Positions 41,580 to 50,383 are shown, counted from the first letter of the stretch. The stretch: DNA of 64,000 nucleotides from Thermoproteota archaeon (GCA_027491915.1 JAOZGC010000003.1:23744-87743); one strand, 5' to 3'. The notes: generated from the sequence alone by a model not told the origin. Numbers and translations are program-made.

Positions 41580-42000
41580 GCGAAGCAACCCCACCCTCAG
41601 CAGACCGAATTGCCTATAACTCAACCCCAGCGCGGGATCCCGGAGGGCCGCCCGTGGCCTCCCGGCAGATGCCGTCCCCAGGGTCCGCCGTCCGATCGGG
41701 GGATCCGCGGCGCGGCATCCCACGTTCGACCAACGCTCTTTCGGCACGCGCTGAAGGCACCGGAAAGTGAACTTTATCAACCAGGAGAACCATTATCTCA
41801 TTTTAAAGTGAGAATAGGTTGCCGATCACATGCGAGATCAACGTTGACAAAGGTAACCGCCGCTCTATAAGCTTATATTCGCGCTATAAAGTGAATTACT
41901 ATAAAAGGAAATCCCAACAAATTGTTGTAAAAGAGAACCCCCATAGCGCGCTATCCAGTCTTATATACCTCCTATAGGAGCCTCTCGCAGATGATCCTTT
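41580..42000. other. Intergenic region between gcvPA and the RHH-ftsZ2 genes
   Basis: Some 420 bases without a gene that I can support. The left part (41580-41760) is GC-rich and may be only upstream sequence of gcvPA. The right part (41760-41990) is A/T-rich. It contains three copies of AAAGTGA (41764, 41805, 41888) and the promoter with palindromes described separately. I found no riboswitch or tRNA. Confidence 0.6.
41943..41980 (+). promoter_or_regulatory. RHH-ftsZ2 promoter flanked by two palindromes
   Basis: ATAGCGCGCTAT (41943-41954) is a perfect 12-base palindrome. The TATA box TTATATA (41961-41967) follows, and CTCCTATAGGAG (41969-41980), a second perfect palindrome, covers the region up to the predicted transcript start (about 41991). 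Sites on both sides of a TATA box are a natural place for a repressor, and the first gene of the operon encodes a ribbon-helix-helix protein. Confidence 0.6.
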
Positions 42001-42201
42001 ATGGAGGCCGGGAAGATGCCCATAATATCTTTTAAGGTGCCCTTGTGGCTCAAGGAGGAGTTGGACGACCTGGTTCGCTCAGGCGTCTTCGTCTCCAAGA
42101 GCGAGATCCTCAGGGAGGCGCTCTTCAGGTTCCTCACCGAGTACAGGAGAGAGATGATGCTCGGCAGGACGTCGGGCGGCGCGGTAGGTGAGGTCTCTTG
42201 A
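42001..42201 (+). CDS. Ribbon-helix-helix (CopG/Arc-type) DNA-binding protein
   Basis: A 66-residue protein. The strand MPIISFKVPLWLKEELDDL and helices RSGVFVSKSEILREALFRFL form an RHH fold that dimerises and binds palindromic DNA through the strand. ATG 42001. Its stop overlaps the TTG of ftsZ2 (TTGA), so the two proteins are translationally coupled. No toxin is adjacent. I infer autoregulation of the ftsZ2 operon through the palindromes just upstream. Confidence 0.85.
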   Translation: MEAGKMPIISFKVPLWLKEELDDLVRSGVFVSKSEILREALFRFLTEYRREMMLGRTSGGAVGEVS

Positions 42202-43478
42202 GCTTCACGGATATCGTCAAGAGGGCCAGGAGCCTTTCTCCCCAAGGTGACGAGAGGGCGATCAATTCCATACTAAGCAGGATAGAGGACGACTACGATC
42301 TCGATTTCTCCACGGACGAGCTGCCGACCGATCTCCAGACCGGGCGCAGATCACGGATCAAGAAGATCGGAGAGGCCCAGATAGTGATAGTGGGCGTCGG
42401 AGGCGGTGGATGCAACACCGCGAGCGCCCTGATGAGGCTGGGGATAGAGGGGGCCACCATAATCGCGATCAACACCGATATGGCCCACCTGGACAGGAGT
42501 CTGGCTCACAAGAAGGTCCTCATAGGCTACTCCATAACCGGCGGCCTGGGGGCCGGGGGTTACCCTGAGGTGGGGAGGGCGTGCGCCATAAAGGACTCCA
42601 ACAAGATAGCCGAGGCCCTCGGGAGCAAGCCGGACCTGGTCTTCATAGCGGCCGGCATGGGGGGAGGCACCGGCACAGGGGCCGCGCCGGTGGTCGCCAG
42701 GATAGCCAAGGAGAAGGGCGCCATCGTGATATCCGTGGTCACCATGCCATTCGAGCACGAGGGACGCGATAGGAGGAAGAAAGCCGTGAGCGGGGTCAGG
42801 AGACTCAGAAAGTACTCCGACACCGTCATAATGATATCCAACGACAAGCTCTTGCAGTACAAGGACCTGAAACTCCAGGAGGCCTTCGACCTGGCCAACT
42901 ACGTGCTCGCGGTCATGGTCAAGGGGATAACCGAGATAATCAACAAGAAGGCCCTCATCAACATAGACTTCGCCGACATAAAGGCCCTCATGTCCGTCGG
43001 AGGCGGCCTCTCCGCCGTGGGGATAGGGGAATCGAGCAGCGAGGGAGGTAACAGGGTTATAGAGGCGATAGAGGTGGCGCTCGAGAACAAACTCTTGGAC
43101 TACGACGTTGATGGGGCTAAGGGAGCCCTCCTCCTCATAATAGGAGGCGAGGACTTGACGCTGGATGAGGCGACTAGGGGGGCCGACATGATACACAAGA
43201 AGCTCGCCCCGGACGCCGTGTTCAAGTGGGGGGCCGACATAGACCCCAGCATGGGCAAGACCGTTCGGGTGATACTGGTCCTCGCCGGCATAATGTCCCA
43301 GTCCATCATCCCCGGAATTGAGTGGTCCAGGGAGAGGGTCGCCCCCAGGTTGGCCGTCGATGGGGGTCTCCTCGACCCGGATGGGGCTGCCGCGGAGATT
43401 CTGGAGAGGAGGAAATCCCTCGTGTATTCCATCCTCCAGATGGTATTCGGCCAGGACGGGTTCATGATATTCAGGTGA
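42198..43478 (+). CDS. ftsZ: Cell division protein FtsZ (copy 2)
   Basis: Second FtsZ paralogue (426 residues). GVGGGGCNTASALMRLG, GMGGGTGTGAAP and the T7 loop INIDFADIKALM keep both catalytic aspartates, so it should hydrolyse GTP. The N-terminus has an extra 65-residue acidic segment before the GTPase domain. The tail ends MVFGQDGFMIFR, unlike copy 1, and lacks the linker and EDILGELG-type peptide. It is coupled to the RHH gene. In euryarchaea the two FtsZ types do different division jobs; whether this pair is orthologous to those is not known to me. Confidence 0.95.
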   Translation: MSFTDIVKRARSLSPQGDERAINSILSRIEDDYDLDFSTDELPTDLQTGRRSRIKKIGEAQIVIVGVGGGGCNTASALMRLGIEGATIIAINTDMAHLDRSLAHKKVLIGYSITGGLGAGGYPEVGRACAIKDSNKIAEALGSKPDLVFIAAGMGGGTGTGAAPVVARIAKEKGAIVISVVTMPFEHEGRDRRKKAVSGVRRLRKYSDTVIMISNDKLLQYKDLKLQEAFDLANYVLAVMVKGITEIINKKALINIDFADIKALMSVGGGLSAVGIGESSSEGGNRVIEAIEVALENKLLDYDVDGAKGALLLIIGGEDLTLDEATRGADMIHKKLAPDAVFKWGADIDPSMGKTVRVILVLAGIMSQSIIPGIEWSRERVAPRLAVDGGLLDPDGAAAEILERRKSLVYSILQMVFGQDGFMIFR

Positions 43479-43514
43479 CCCACCTGGCCGTCCCCCTTAT
43501 CTTTCTTCTCCCGC

Positions 43515-44630
43515 TCAATTTACAGGTAGAACCACCTCCTCCCTATACCCCGTCACTATCCTAACGTATCCCATGAACCTTCTCCTGGTCTCCTCGGGCA
43601 GATCCACCCAGAGGGACCTGAGGGAGAGCACCTTCTCCGGTTCCGCCACTACGACTAGGTTCTCCAGCCCGAGATTCAGGTCGTCCAATATCCGGGGGGA
43701 GATCTGCTGGTTTCCCCTCCCCAGGAGGAATCCAGAGCCCCCTATCGGGGATACCAAGATCCTGATCGGCCCGCGGGTTGACCTGAGCACCTCAGCCAGC
43801 TCGGGGGCCGACAGATCCCTGGCGATTATTCTCCCTCGGACTGCCACGTCCACCCCGAGGGGGGTCTTCCCCCGGATCCCCATGGCCGAGGCCACGGCGG
43901 TGACCGTGCTGCCCGGCCCCAAGATCAGCACGGCGTCGTCCGGGAGCTCCTCCCTGAGATACCTGGCTATCCCCTCTATGACCTCCCTCCCGTGTCCGAT
44001 CGACGTCTCCTTGCCTGGTTGGATCCTCTCGCCTGCTTCCGGGACGGCCATCCTCCCTATAATCCGGAGGATCAGCTTACCACTCCTGTAAGATGCTTCC
44101 TCGGCGTCCAAGACGTCCACTATCCTGACCCCGTCTATCCTGCCTGAGAGAAATTCTCTGGCGACCAGGCCTGCGTCCTCAGGCGTCCTGCCGAAGACCG
44201 GGGAGAACATCTTGACTCCGGCTGGCACTCCCACCGCGGGGACCTCCGTCCCGACCCCCCTCGACACGTCTCCGGCCGTCCCGTCCCCCCCCGCGAATAG
44301 GATCAGGTCGACCCCCTCTCTAACCAGGAGGGAGGAGGCCTCGACGGTGTCCTCCGCCGTGGTCTCGGCCCGCCTCGGTACGGGGAGAACCCTCTCCACC
44401 CTGACCCCGGCCGCGGCGGCGGCCCTCTCCCCCATCTCGCCGCCGGCCACCACCCACCCCTCGGCCGCGTCGCCCACGGCCTTCATGGCCCTGACCGCCC
44501 TCTTCCACGCGATAGGCTCGATCCCCATCCTCCTAGCCGACTCAACGGCCTCGGGACTATCAGTTCCCTTGAATCCGGCCGGGCCGCCCATACCCGCTAT
44601 CGGGTTCACCACGACGCCCACCCTGCCCAA
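43515..44630 (-). CDS. ATP-NAD kinase family protein
   Basis: 371 residues, COG3199 type. GRVGVVVNPIAGMGGPAGFK opens the protein, and DLILFAGGDGTAGDV carries the GGDG motif of NAD and diacylglycerol kinases. VPAVGVPAGVKMFSPVF and LGPGSTVTAVASAM are conserved in this longer archaeal group. Expected product is NADP. It diverges from the RecA-like gene across about 60 bases. Confidence 0.85.
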   Translation of the reverse strand: MGRVGVVVNPIAGMGGPAGFKGTDSPEAVESARRMGIEPIAWKRAVRAMKAVGDAAEGWVVAGGEMGERAAAAAGVRVERVLPVPRRAETTAEDTVEASSLLVREGVDLILFAGGDGTAGDVSRGVGTEVPAVGVPAGVKMFSPVFGRTPEDAGLVAREFLSGRIDGVRIVDVLDAEEASYRSGKLILRIIGRMAVPEAGERIQPGKETSIGHGREVIEGIARYLREELPDDAVLILGPGSTVTAVASAMGIRGKTPLGVDVAVRGRIIARDLSAPELAEVLRSTRGPIRILVSPIGGSGFLLGRGNQQISPRILDDLNLGLENLVVVAEPEKVLSLRSLWVDLPEETRRRFMGYVRIVTGYREEVVLPVN

Positions 44631-44694
44631 GGGACCTCCCGGCTCCCCCCCGCCGGCGGAGCCTTATTTACCGGGTCGGTTCCCTGGGCTCGGA

Positions 44695-45297
44695 TTGGGG
44701 GACACCTGGCTGCCGCCCGGCCTGACCCTGATAATCGGGGAGCCCGGATCTGGAAGATCGACCGCCATGTGGGCCGTGATAGCGAGCCTCGGGCGGCCCT
44801 TCACCGTGCTGGACTGCTCCGATTCGGCGGGGGTTCTGCTCAGGCTGGATTCCCTGGGGGAAGACCTCTCAGATCACGTTGTCGTCAGGTTCCCGCCTGA
44901 CGTTAGGTTGGCCGGTCGGCTGGCCGTCGCCGCTGCCTTGGGGACCCTCGGGGCGGAGGAGGAAACGGGAGACGGGGCGAGGGCCCTGGCCGCGGACGAC
45001 CTCTCCGTCTGCCTGAGCGTCAGCGAGAGCGAGGCGGCCGGTCGAGAGGAGCGTATTCGGGCCCACAGGAACTTCCTGTCCACGCTGGCCGTCCTGAGGT
45101 GGCACGGGGTGAGGACGGGGACCCCTTCTCTGGCCGTCCTGAGGATCCCAGAAGCCGACGGATTCGCGAGGCCGCCGGCGGACGCGTTGATATCGATCCT
45201 CGGGGGTGACGATCAGGTTATGTTGGAGATCTCTGCCGGCGGGCTGAGCATGACCGGCCTGCTCTCGCGTCGAGACCTGTCTCTGAAATTTATTTAA
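44695..45297 (+). CDS. RecA-superfamily ATPase (RadA paralogue-like)
   Basis: Walker A GEPGSGRST opens a compact 200-residue ATPase (LPPGLTLIIGEPGSG, LGRPFTVLDCSDSAGVL), ending RRDLSLKFI. The size and a C-terminal strand pair (QVMLEISAGGLSM) match the short archaeal RadA-like paralogues. The presumed Walker B is unclear. TTG 44695 is leaderless after GCCTTATTTA (44661-44670). It heads a run with carS and radA. Confidence 0.6.
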   Translation: MGDTWLPPGLTLIIGEPGSGRSTAMWAVIASLGRPFTVLDCSDSAGVLLRLDSLGEDLSDHVVVRFPPDVRLAGRLAVAAALGTLGAEEETGDGARALAADDLSVCLSVSESEAAGREERIRAHRNFLSTLAVLRWHGVRTGTPSLAVLRIPEADGFARPPADALISILGGDDQVMLEISAGGLSMTGLLSRRDLSLKFI

Positions 45298-45317
45298 TCG
45301 GTCTTCCCGGAATCCAG

Positions 45318-45788
45318 GTGCCCGCCGCCCTGATCGAGGCCCTCTGGTACGTGCTCCCCGCCTACGTCGCCAACGCGGCCCCCGTGATATTCGGCGGCGG
45401 GAGGCCCCTGGACGGGGGAAGGTACTGGGTGGACGGCAGGAGGCTGCTCGGGGATCACAAGACCGTCAGGGGGTTGATCTCCGGCCTTTCGGCCGGTCTG
45501 ATCACGGGCGTCCTCCAGGGTAGAACCCTGTCGGGTCTGCTCCTGTCGGTCGGGACGATGGTCGGTGACTCCCTGGGCTCGTTCCTCAAGAGGAGGGCCG
45601 GAATAGAGCCCGGCGGGCAGGCCCCCATACTGGACCAGGAGGGATTCCTGCTGTTCGCCCTGGCCTTCGCCGCCCCCATAGACCCGCCGGAACCCCTCCA
45701 CGCGCTGATCCTGGTGATCGTGACACCCATCCTACACCTGGCGTCGAACGCCGTCGCCAGCCTGCTGGGGCTGAAGGGTGGTCTGTGA
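45318..45788 (+). CDS. carS: CDP-archaeol synthase
   Basis: Membrane enzyme activating archaeal lipid precursor (DGGGP + CTP to CDP-archaeol). 156 residues and several membrane helices. YVLPAYVANAAPVIFGGGRP, RLLGDHKTVRGLISGLSAGL and GDSLGSFLKRRAGIEPGGQA are CarS hallmarks. GTG 45318. The stop overlaps the radA start, so membrane-lipid and recombination genes share a transcript. Confidence 0.92.
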   Translation: MPAALIEALWYVLPAYVANAAPVIFGGGRPLDGGRYWVDGRRLLGDHKTVRGLISGLSAGLITGVLQGRTLSGLLLSVGTMVGDSLGSFLKRRAGIEPGGQAPILDQEGFLLFALAFAAPIDPPEPLHALILVIVTPILHLASNAVASLLGLKGGL

Positions 45789-46753
45789 TGGTCGGGCCGG
45801 GGATGGAGCGGGAGCGGGAGCGGGAGTCGGAGAGAGAGTCGGAGTTGGAAATCGTCCTGAGGAGGGTCGGGCTCCCCCCGCGGGTCTCGGCGAGGATAGC
45901 CTCCATGGGCCTGACGGTCGAAGACATACTGGCAACCCCATCGAGGGAGCTGGCCTCTAAGTTGAGGATAGACCGGAAGGTGGCAGATCGGCTGATAAGG
46001 ACGGCGGCCGAGGTGGCGTCGACTCCCAAACCGGCCTCCCACGTCCCCCGGAGGAGGATCCTATCCCTCGGCGTTAGATCGGTGGACGGCCTCCTGGGGG
46101 GAGGGCTCTCGGAGGGGAGCTTCGTGGAACTCTACGGGGAGCCCGGGTCGGGGAAAACCCAGTTCGCCCTCCACCTATGCGTCAGGGCCATGCTCCCCCA
46201 GGAGAGGGGGGGGTTGGGCGGTGGATCGGTCTACATCGACACGGAAGGCGGCTTCTCGGCCGCCAGATTGAGGGAGATGGCCGAGGGACAGGGAGTCCCC
46301 CCGGACCTGGCGCTCTCATCGGTCAGGGTCGTCAGGGCCAGGTCCGTCCCCTCCCTCATGGCCTCTTTGGACGCGGCAGACGGGTTGGTCCGCGAGGGGG
46401 AGGCTGTTCTCGTGGTGATAGACTCGCTGCTCGCGCCCTTCCGCTTGGATTACCGCGGGATGGGGGAATTGGCGGAGCGGCAGCACGCCCTGGCCGAAGC
46501 CCTGGCGATCGTCAGGAGGACCACGGCCAGGGGGGGCATAGTGCTGGCCACCAACCAGGTGGTCGGGGGGAGGGAGAAGAGGCCGGCCGGGGGATACGTC
46601 TTGGGTCACGCCCCAGACGTGGTTCTGAGCATCAGGAGATCCTTGGGCCTCAGGAGGATCCTCGGGGTGGTCGACTCGTCCTTCCTCCCGGAGGGCGAGG
46701 TCCTGCTAGCCATCACCCGCCGCGGCCTGGAGGACGTCGACGAAAAACTCTAA
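45785..46753 (+). CDS. radA: DNA repair and recombination protein RadA
   Basis: Rad51-family recombinase (322 residues). After an unusual charged start (RERERESERESELE) comes a helix-hairpin-helix domain (LPPRVSARIASMGLTVEDIL). The ATPase core has ELYGEPGSGKTQFALHLCV (Walker A), SVYIDTEGGFSAARL, and AVLVVIDSLLAPFRLDYRG (Walker B); ATNQVVGGREKRPAGGYVLG is loop 2. It starts GTG 45785 or ATG 45788 at the carS stop. Confidence 0.94.
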   Translation: MMVGPGMERERERESERESELEIVLRRVGLPPRVSARIASMGLTVEDILATPSRELASKLRIDRKVADRLIRTAAEVASTPKPASHVPRRRILSLGVRSVDGLLGGGLSEGSFVELYGEPGSGKTQFALHLCVRAMLPQERGGLGGGSVYIDTEGGFSAARLREMAEGQGVPPDLALSSVRVVRARSVPSLMASLDAADGLVREGEAVLVVIDSLLAPFRLDYRGMGELAERQHALAEALAIVRRTTARGGIVLATNQVVGGREKRPAGGYVLGHAPDVVLSIRRSLGLRRILGVVDSSFLPEGEVLLAITRRGLEDVDEKL

Positions 46754-46789
46754 ACCGTTACGTCGCAGCCACCCCCACAGGTGTGGAGA

Positions 46790-47200
46790 ATGATCCCCGA
46801 CGACAGGAGATACACCAAGACCCACGAGTGGGCCAAGATGGAGGGGGACCTGGTGAGGGTCGGCATAACGGACCACGCCGTCGAGGAGCTGGGAGACGTG
46901 ACCTACGTCGAGGTCAAGAGGGTGGGGACCAGGGTAGCCAAGGGCGAGCCCATGGGGTTCGTCGAGAGCAACAAGGCGGTCGAGGACATATACGCTCCGG
47001 TCAGCGGGGAGATAGTCGAGGTGAACGCGGCGGCCGGCGTGGCCGAGGAGGGGAGGGAAGTCGAGTCGGCCCCAGATCCGGTGTCCGAGGATCCCTACGG
47101 CTCGGGGTGGATAGCCGCGATCAGGCCCGACGATCCGTCCGAGTACTCCGGGCTGCTCTCCCCAGAAGATTATAGGAAATTGTTGGAGGAGGAGAAGTAG
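46790..47200 (+). CDS. gcvH: Glycine cleavage system H protein
   Basis: Carries the lipoyl arm between P, T and L proteins. YTKTHEWAKMEGDLVRVGI, DHAVEELGDVTYVEVKRVG and VESNKAVEDIYAPVSGEIVE hold the lipoylated lysine (in SNKAVED). 136 residues. An ATG at 46790 is preferred; GTG 46781 is possible. The P subunits are 5 kb away on the other strand. It is followed eight bases later by hef. Confidence 0.92.
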   Translation: MIPDDRRYTKTHEWAKMEGDLVRVGITDHAVEELGDVTYVEVKRVGTRVAKGEPMGFVESNKAVEDIYAPVSGEIVEVNAAAGVAEEGREVESAPDPVSEDPYGSGWIAAIRPDDPSEYSGLLSPEDYRKLLEEEK

Positions 47201-47207
47201 AGAGCCG

Positions 47208-49508
47208 ATGAGGTCGGCGGGGGGAGGGGGGCCCTTTCGGGGAGACGGGTGGGTGGAGCACCCACTCATCCGCCCCGGGACCCTGGAGTTCAGGGAGTAT
47301 CAGGTCGCCATAGCCCGCAGCGCCCTGAGGGGGAACACCCTGGTGGTCCTCCCAACCGGGCTGGGAAAGACCGCCATAGCCGCCATGGTCCTGGCCGAGA
47401 GGCTGGCGGTCGACCCGACCGGTCGGGCCCTGGTGATGGCCCCCACTAGGCCCCTGGCCCTGCAGCATCTGAAATCCCTCAGGTCCATCCTGGCCCTGCG
47501 GGAGGACTCCATAGTCCTGATGACCGGAGAGATTCCCCCAGATAGGAGGAGGGAGATCTGGTCGGGCCAGGCCAGGGTCCTGGTGGCGACCCCACAGGTG
47601 GTCAGGAATGACCTAATCTCGGGGTCGGCCGACCTATCGAGATTCAGGGTCGTCGTGTTCGACGAGGCCCACCGCGCCGTGGGTTCCTACCCCTACGTCC
47701 AGGTGGCCGACAGGTACGCGAAGGTTCCCGACGGGCTGATCCTGGCCCTCACGGCCTCGCCGGGCAGCGACCCAGAGAGGCTGAGGGAGATGCTAACCAA
47801 CCTGCGGGTGGAGAGGGCCGAGGTGCGGGATCGCTTCAGCCCCGACGTGAGACCCTATGTCTCCCGGCTGGTCGTCGAGTGGAAGAGGGTCCCCCTTCCG
47901 CCCCCTTATAGGGAGGCCCTGGAGAGGCTGAACTCTGCGCTGAGGAAGGTCTACTCAGACTTGGCTTCCCTGGGAGTTGCTCTGGGAGGCGATCCAAATC
48001 TGAAGACCCTACTGGAGGCCCAAGCTAGGCTGTCCGGATCCCAATCGCCGGAGGGGAGGGCGGCCGCGGCCAGGGTGGCCCTCGCCATAAAGCTGAGGCA
48101 CCTGAGGGACGTCCTCTGGACTCAGGGACCGGTTCAGGCCCTCTCCTATCTTGAGAGGGTCGCCCGTGGTAGGAAGTCCGCCTCGGACAGGATGCTCCTG
48201 GAGCTTCCCGAGGTCAGGGACCTGATCAAGGTCCTCTCCTCCATCCCCGGGGGATTCAGACACCCCAAGGTCGCCGAGGTCAAGAGGCTGGTGGCCGGTC
48301 TGCTGGCGGACAACCCGGGGGCCAAGGTCATCGTCTTCACCAACTACAGGGATACGGCCAACGTCCTCCTGAGGGAACTCTCGGACATGTCAGGCGTGAG
48401 ACCCGTGAGGTTCTTCGGCCAAGCTCCACGGGAAGGGGAGAGGGGGATGACCCAGGCCGAGCAGAGGAGCGTCCTGGAATCTTTCTCTTCCGGGGAGAAG
48501 AACGTCCTGCTGGCCACCAGCGTCGGTGAAGAGGGGTTGGACATACCGGAAGTGGATCTTGTAATATTCTACGACCCGGTTCCGTCGGAGATAAGGCACA
48601 TCCAGCGCAAGGGAAGGACCGGGAGGGGTCGCCCCGGGAGGGTCGTCGTCCTCCTATCCGGTAGGAGGGAGGAGGCCCTCTACTGGAAGGCCGTCAGGAG
48701 GGAGAGGACGTCCGCCGACGTGATAAGGAGAATCTTGGGGGAGATCAGAGAGACTTGGAGCAGGAGAGCCCTCAGGGAAGGTCGAGGATCCGCGGTTCTC
48801 CCCACCTCGGAAGCCGCCGGGGAGTCCAGGATACCTAGGCTGGAGGTTGTGGTGGACGCCAGGGAGCTGGGGAGCGAGGTGGCCAGGAGGCTGGCCGACT
48901 TCCCCGACGTTAGGCTCAAGGTGAGGGCGCTAGGCTCGGCCGACTACATCGTCAGCGAGAGGGTCGCCGTCGAGAGGAAGACCGTCGACGACCTGGCCGC
49001 CTCCCTGGTCGACGGCCGCCTTTTCGAGCAGGCCTTCAGGATGAGGGACCTGTACGAGGTGCCCATACTGCTGGTGGAGGGGAGGGATCCCTTTCATCCC
49101 TCTCGGAGGGCCGTCAACCCGAGGTCCCTCATGGGCGCGGCGGCGACGCTGGCCCTGTCCGGTATAGGGATCCTCTGGTCCCCAGACGGGGCCCACACGG
49201 CCGAGCTGATAAGGCTGCTGGCCAGGAGGGAGCAGATGGGGGGAAGACGGAGATACGAGATAAAATCACCCAAGCCGCGATCCGAGGAGGAGGTGGCCGA
49301 GAGGGTGTTGGCGGCCATCCCGGGGGTTGGTCTGGAGAGGGCCAGGATCCTCCTCTCCGAGTTCGGATCCCTGAGGAGGGTCTTCCAGGCCTCCAAGGAG
49401 GAGCTATCATCTCTTGGGGGAATAGGTCCGGCGACCGCCGAGTCCATATTTAACGTGCTGGACAGACCCTACCGTCGGGGGGAGGAGACATCGGGAGGCG
49501 GGGACTGA
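47208..49508 (+). CDS. hef: Hef-type helicase-nuclease (XPF/FANCM-like)
   Basis: 766 residues combining an SF2 helicase and an XPF nuclease. LPTGLGKTAIAAMVLAERLA is motif I, VVFDEAHRA motif II, ALTASPG motif III, and GRTGRGRPG motif VI. The nuclease region has DARELGSEVARRL, then ADYIVSERVAVERKTVDDLA with the ERKxxxD active site. A C-terminal helix-hairpin-helix pair (AAIPGVGLERARILLSEFGS) finishes it. It processes stalled forks. This full fusion is typical of euryarchaea rather than Sulfolobus-type Crenarchaeota, which have only a short XPF. Confidence 0.95.
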   Translation: MRSAGGGGPFRGDGWVEHPLIRPGTLEFREYQVAIARSALRGNTLVVLPTGLGKTAIAAMVLAERLAVDPTGRALVMAPTRPLALQHLKSLRSILALREDSIVLMTGEIPPDRRREIWSGQARVLVATPQVVRNDLISGSADLSRFRVVVFDEAHRAVGSYPYVQVADRYAKVPDGLILALTASPGSDPERLREMLTNLRVERAEVRDRFSPDVRPYVSRLVVEWKRVPLPPPYREALERLNSALRKVYSDLASLGVALGGDPNLKTLLEAQARLSGSQSPEGRAAAARVALAIKLRHLRDVLWTQGPVQALSYLERVARGRKSASDRMLLELPEVRDLIKVLSSIPGGFRHPKVAEVKRLVAGLLADNPGAKVIVFTNYRDTANVLLRELSDMSGVRPVRFFGQAPREGERGMTQAEQRSVLESFSSGEKNVLLATSVGEEGLDIPEVDLVIFYDPVPSEIRHIQRKGRTGRGRPGRVVVLLSGRREEALYWKAVRRERTSADVIRRILGEIRETWSRRALREGRGSAVLPTSEAAGESRIPRLEVVVDARELGSEVARRLADFPDVRLKVRALGSADYIVSERVAVERKTVDDLAASLVDGRLFEQAFRMRDLYEVPILLVEGRDPFHPSRRAVNPRSLMGAAATLALSGIGILWSPDGAHTAELIRLLARREQMGGRRRYEIKSPKPRSEEEVAERVLAAIPGVGLERARILLSEFGSLRRVFQASKEELSSLGGIGPATAESIFNVLDRPYRRGEETSGGGD

Positions 49509-49522
49509 GTCACTGCTACCTA

Positions 49523-50020
49523 GTGACCAAGTCCGGGGCCCGGGACCTCACTCTCCTCGCATCCCTGATAATAGCCCTCAACAGGCTCAACTCCGTCAGG
49601 GACAAGAAGAGGATAATACCGGGCCAGTCCAGGGAGGAGTTGCGGGCCGACAGGTCCTTCGAGGTCTCAATCCACACACCCGGAGGATCCTCGTACCTGA
49701 GAGACAGCCTGGCGATCGGCCTGGCGGCGCGGGTGGCCAGGGGTATGGAGGTTGGGCCCTATGAATTCTCCGTGGTGGTCAAGTACTCTTACGAGAGGGC
49801 GGGGAGAAGGGTAAGGCTGAGGTTCGACAGGTTCGAGTTGAGGTTGGATCGGGCGGGCGGCGGGATCCTGTGTAGGGTGGGAAGCGTCGGCGGCGTCATG
49901 AGGACCAGCCCGATAGAACTCGTATCCCTGGTGTGCAAGTTGGCGAACGAGGTGCTCGGGGGACCCGGGAGCGTGAGGTCCGACGAGGTCGAGTGCTCAC
50001 CCCGCCGGGGGAGACCTTAA
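49523..50020 (+). CDS. Hypothetical protein next to hef
   Basis: 165 residues from a GTG 49523, 15 bases after hef, so probably co-transcribed. A hydrophobic-helix opening (RDLTLLASLIIALNRLNSV) is followed by a basic linker, SYLRDSLAIGLAARVARGME, and beta-strand-like RRVRLRFDRFELRLDRAGGG. No motif recognised. The last 24 bases overlap the convergent zinc-finger gene. It may work with Hef, which is inference from position only. Confidence 0.65.
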   Translation: MTKSGARDLTLLASLIIALNRLNSVRDKKRIIPGQSREELRADRSFEVSIHTPGGSSYLRDSLAIGLAARVARGMEVGPYEFSVVVKYSYERAGRRVRLRFDRFELRLDRAGGGILCRVGSVGGVMRTSPIELVSLVCKLANEVLGGPGSVRSDEVECSPRRGRP

Positions 50021-50362
50021 GATCTCCTCTATCTCCCTCAAGATCGAGACGACCCTCCTTATGATCTCCAGCGCCTCCCCCACCTCCCCTTCGTCTGACG
50101 CCAACTCTAACCTCTCCCTCTGAGAGTCCAGGACTTTGATAAGGCTCTCCCTCAGGTCGGAGAGCGCGTACCTCGCGCTCAGGCTCTTGGCCTGCTCCTC
50201 GCTCCTGGCCAGGAGGAACCTGGATCCACAGACGGCGCAGATCGCCTCCCCGCCGACCTCGAAGAGGGGCGCCCCGCAGTTCGGGCAGGTCACGTTGAGC
50301 ATCTTCCAGCCCCGCTGTATCGCCTCGGCCAGCCTCTTGGCGGCGTCCTCTCCCCCGGACAT
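49997..50362 (-). CDS. Sjogren/scleroderma autoantigen p27-like zinc-ribbon protein
   Basis: 121-residue COG1645-type protein. RLAEAIQRGWKMLNVTCPNC and EAICAVCGSRFLL give a zinc ribbon with two CxxC pairs; the C-terminal half is a coiled coil (LRESLIKVLDSQRERLELAS). ATG 50362 is leaderless relative to the TATA element at 50384-50391. Function is unknown. Confidence 0.8.
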   Translation of the reverse strand: MSGGEDAAKRLAEAIQRGWKMLNVTCPNCGAPLFEVGGEAICAVCGSRFLLARSEEQAKSLSARYALSDLRESLIKVLDSQRERLELASDEGEVGEALEIIRRVVSILREIEEILRSPPAG

Positions 50363-50383
50363 CCAGGCCCGTGGGGGGCTCAG

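Noticed and set aside
41580..41780. N-terminal extension of gcvPA or a glycine riboswitch upstream
   Set aside because: The extension does not match the family, a TATA-like element lies just before the ATG at 41579, and no tandem glycine-aptamer structure is visible.
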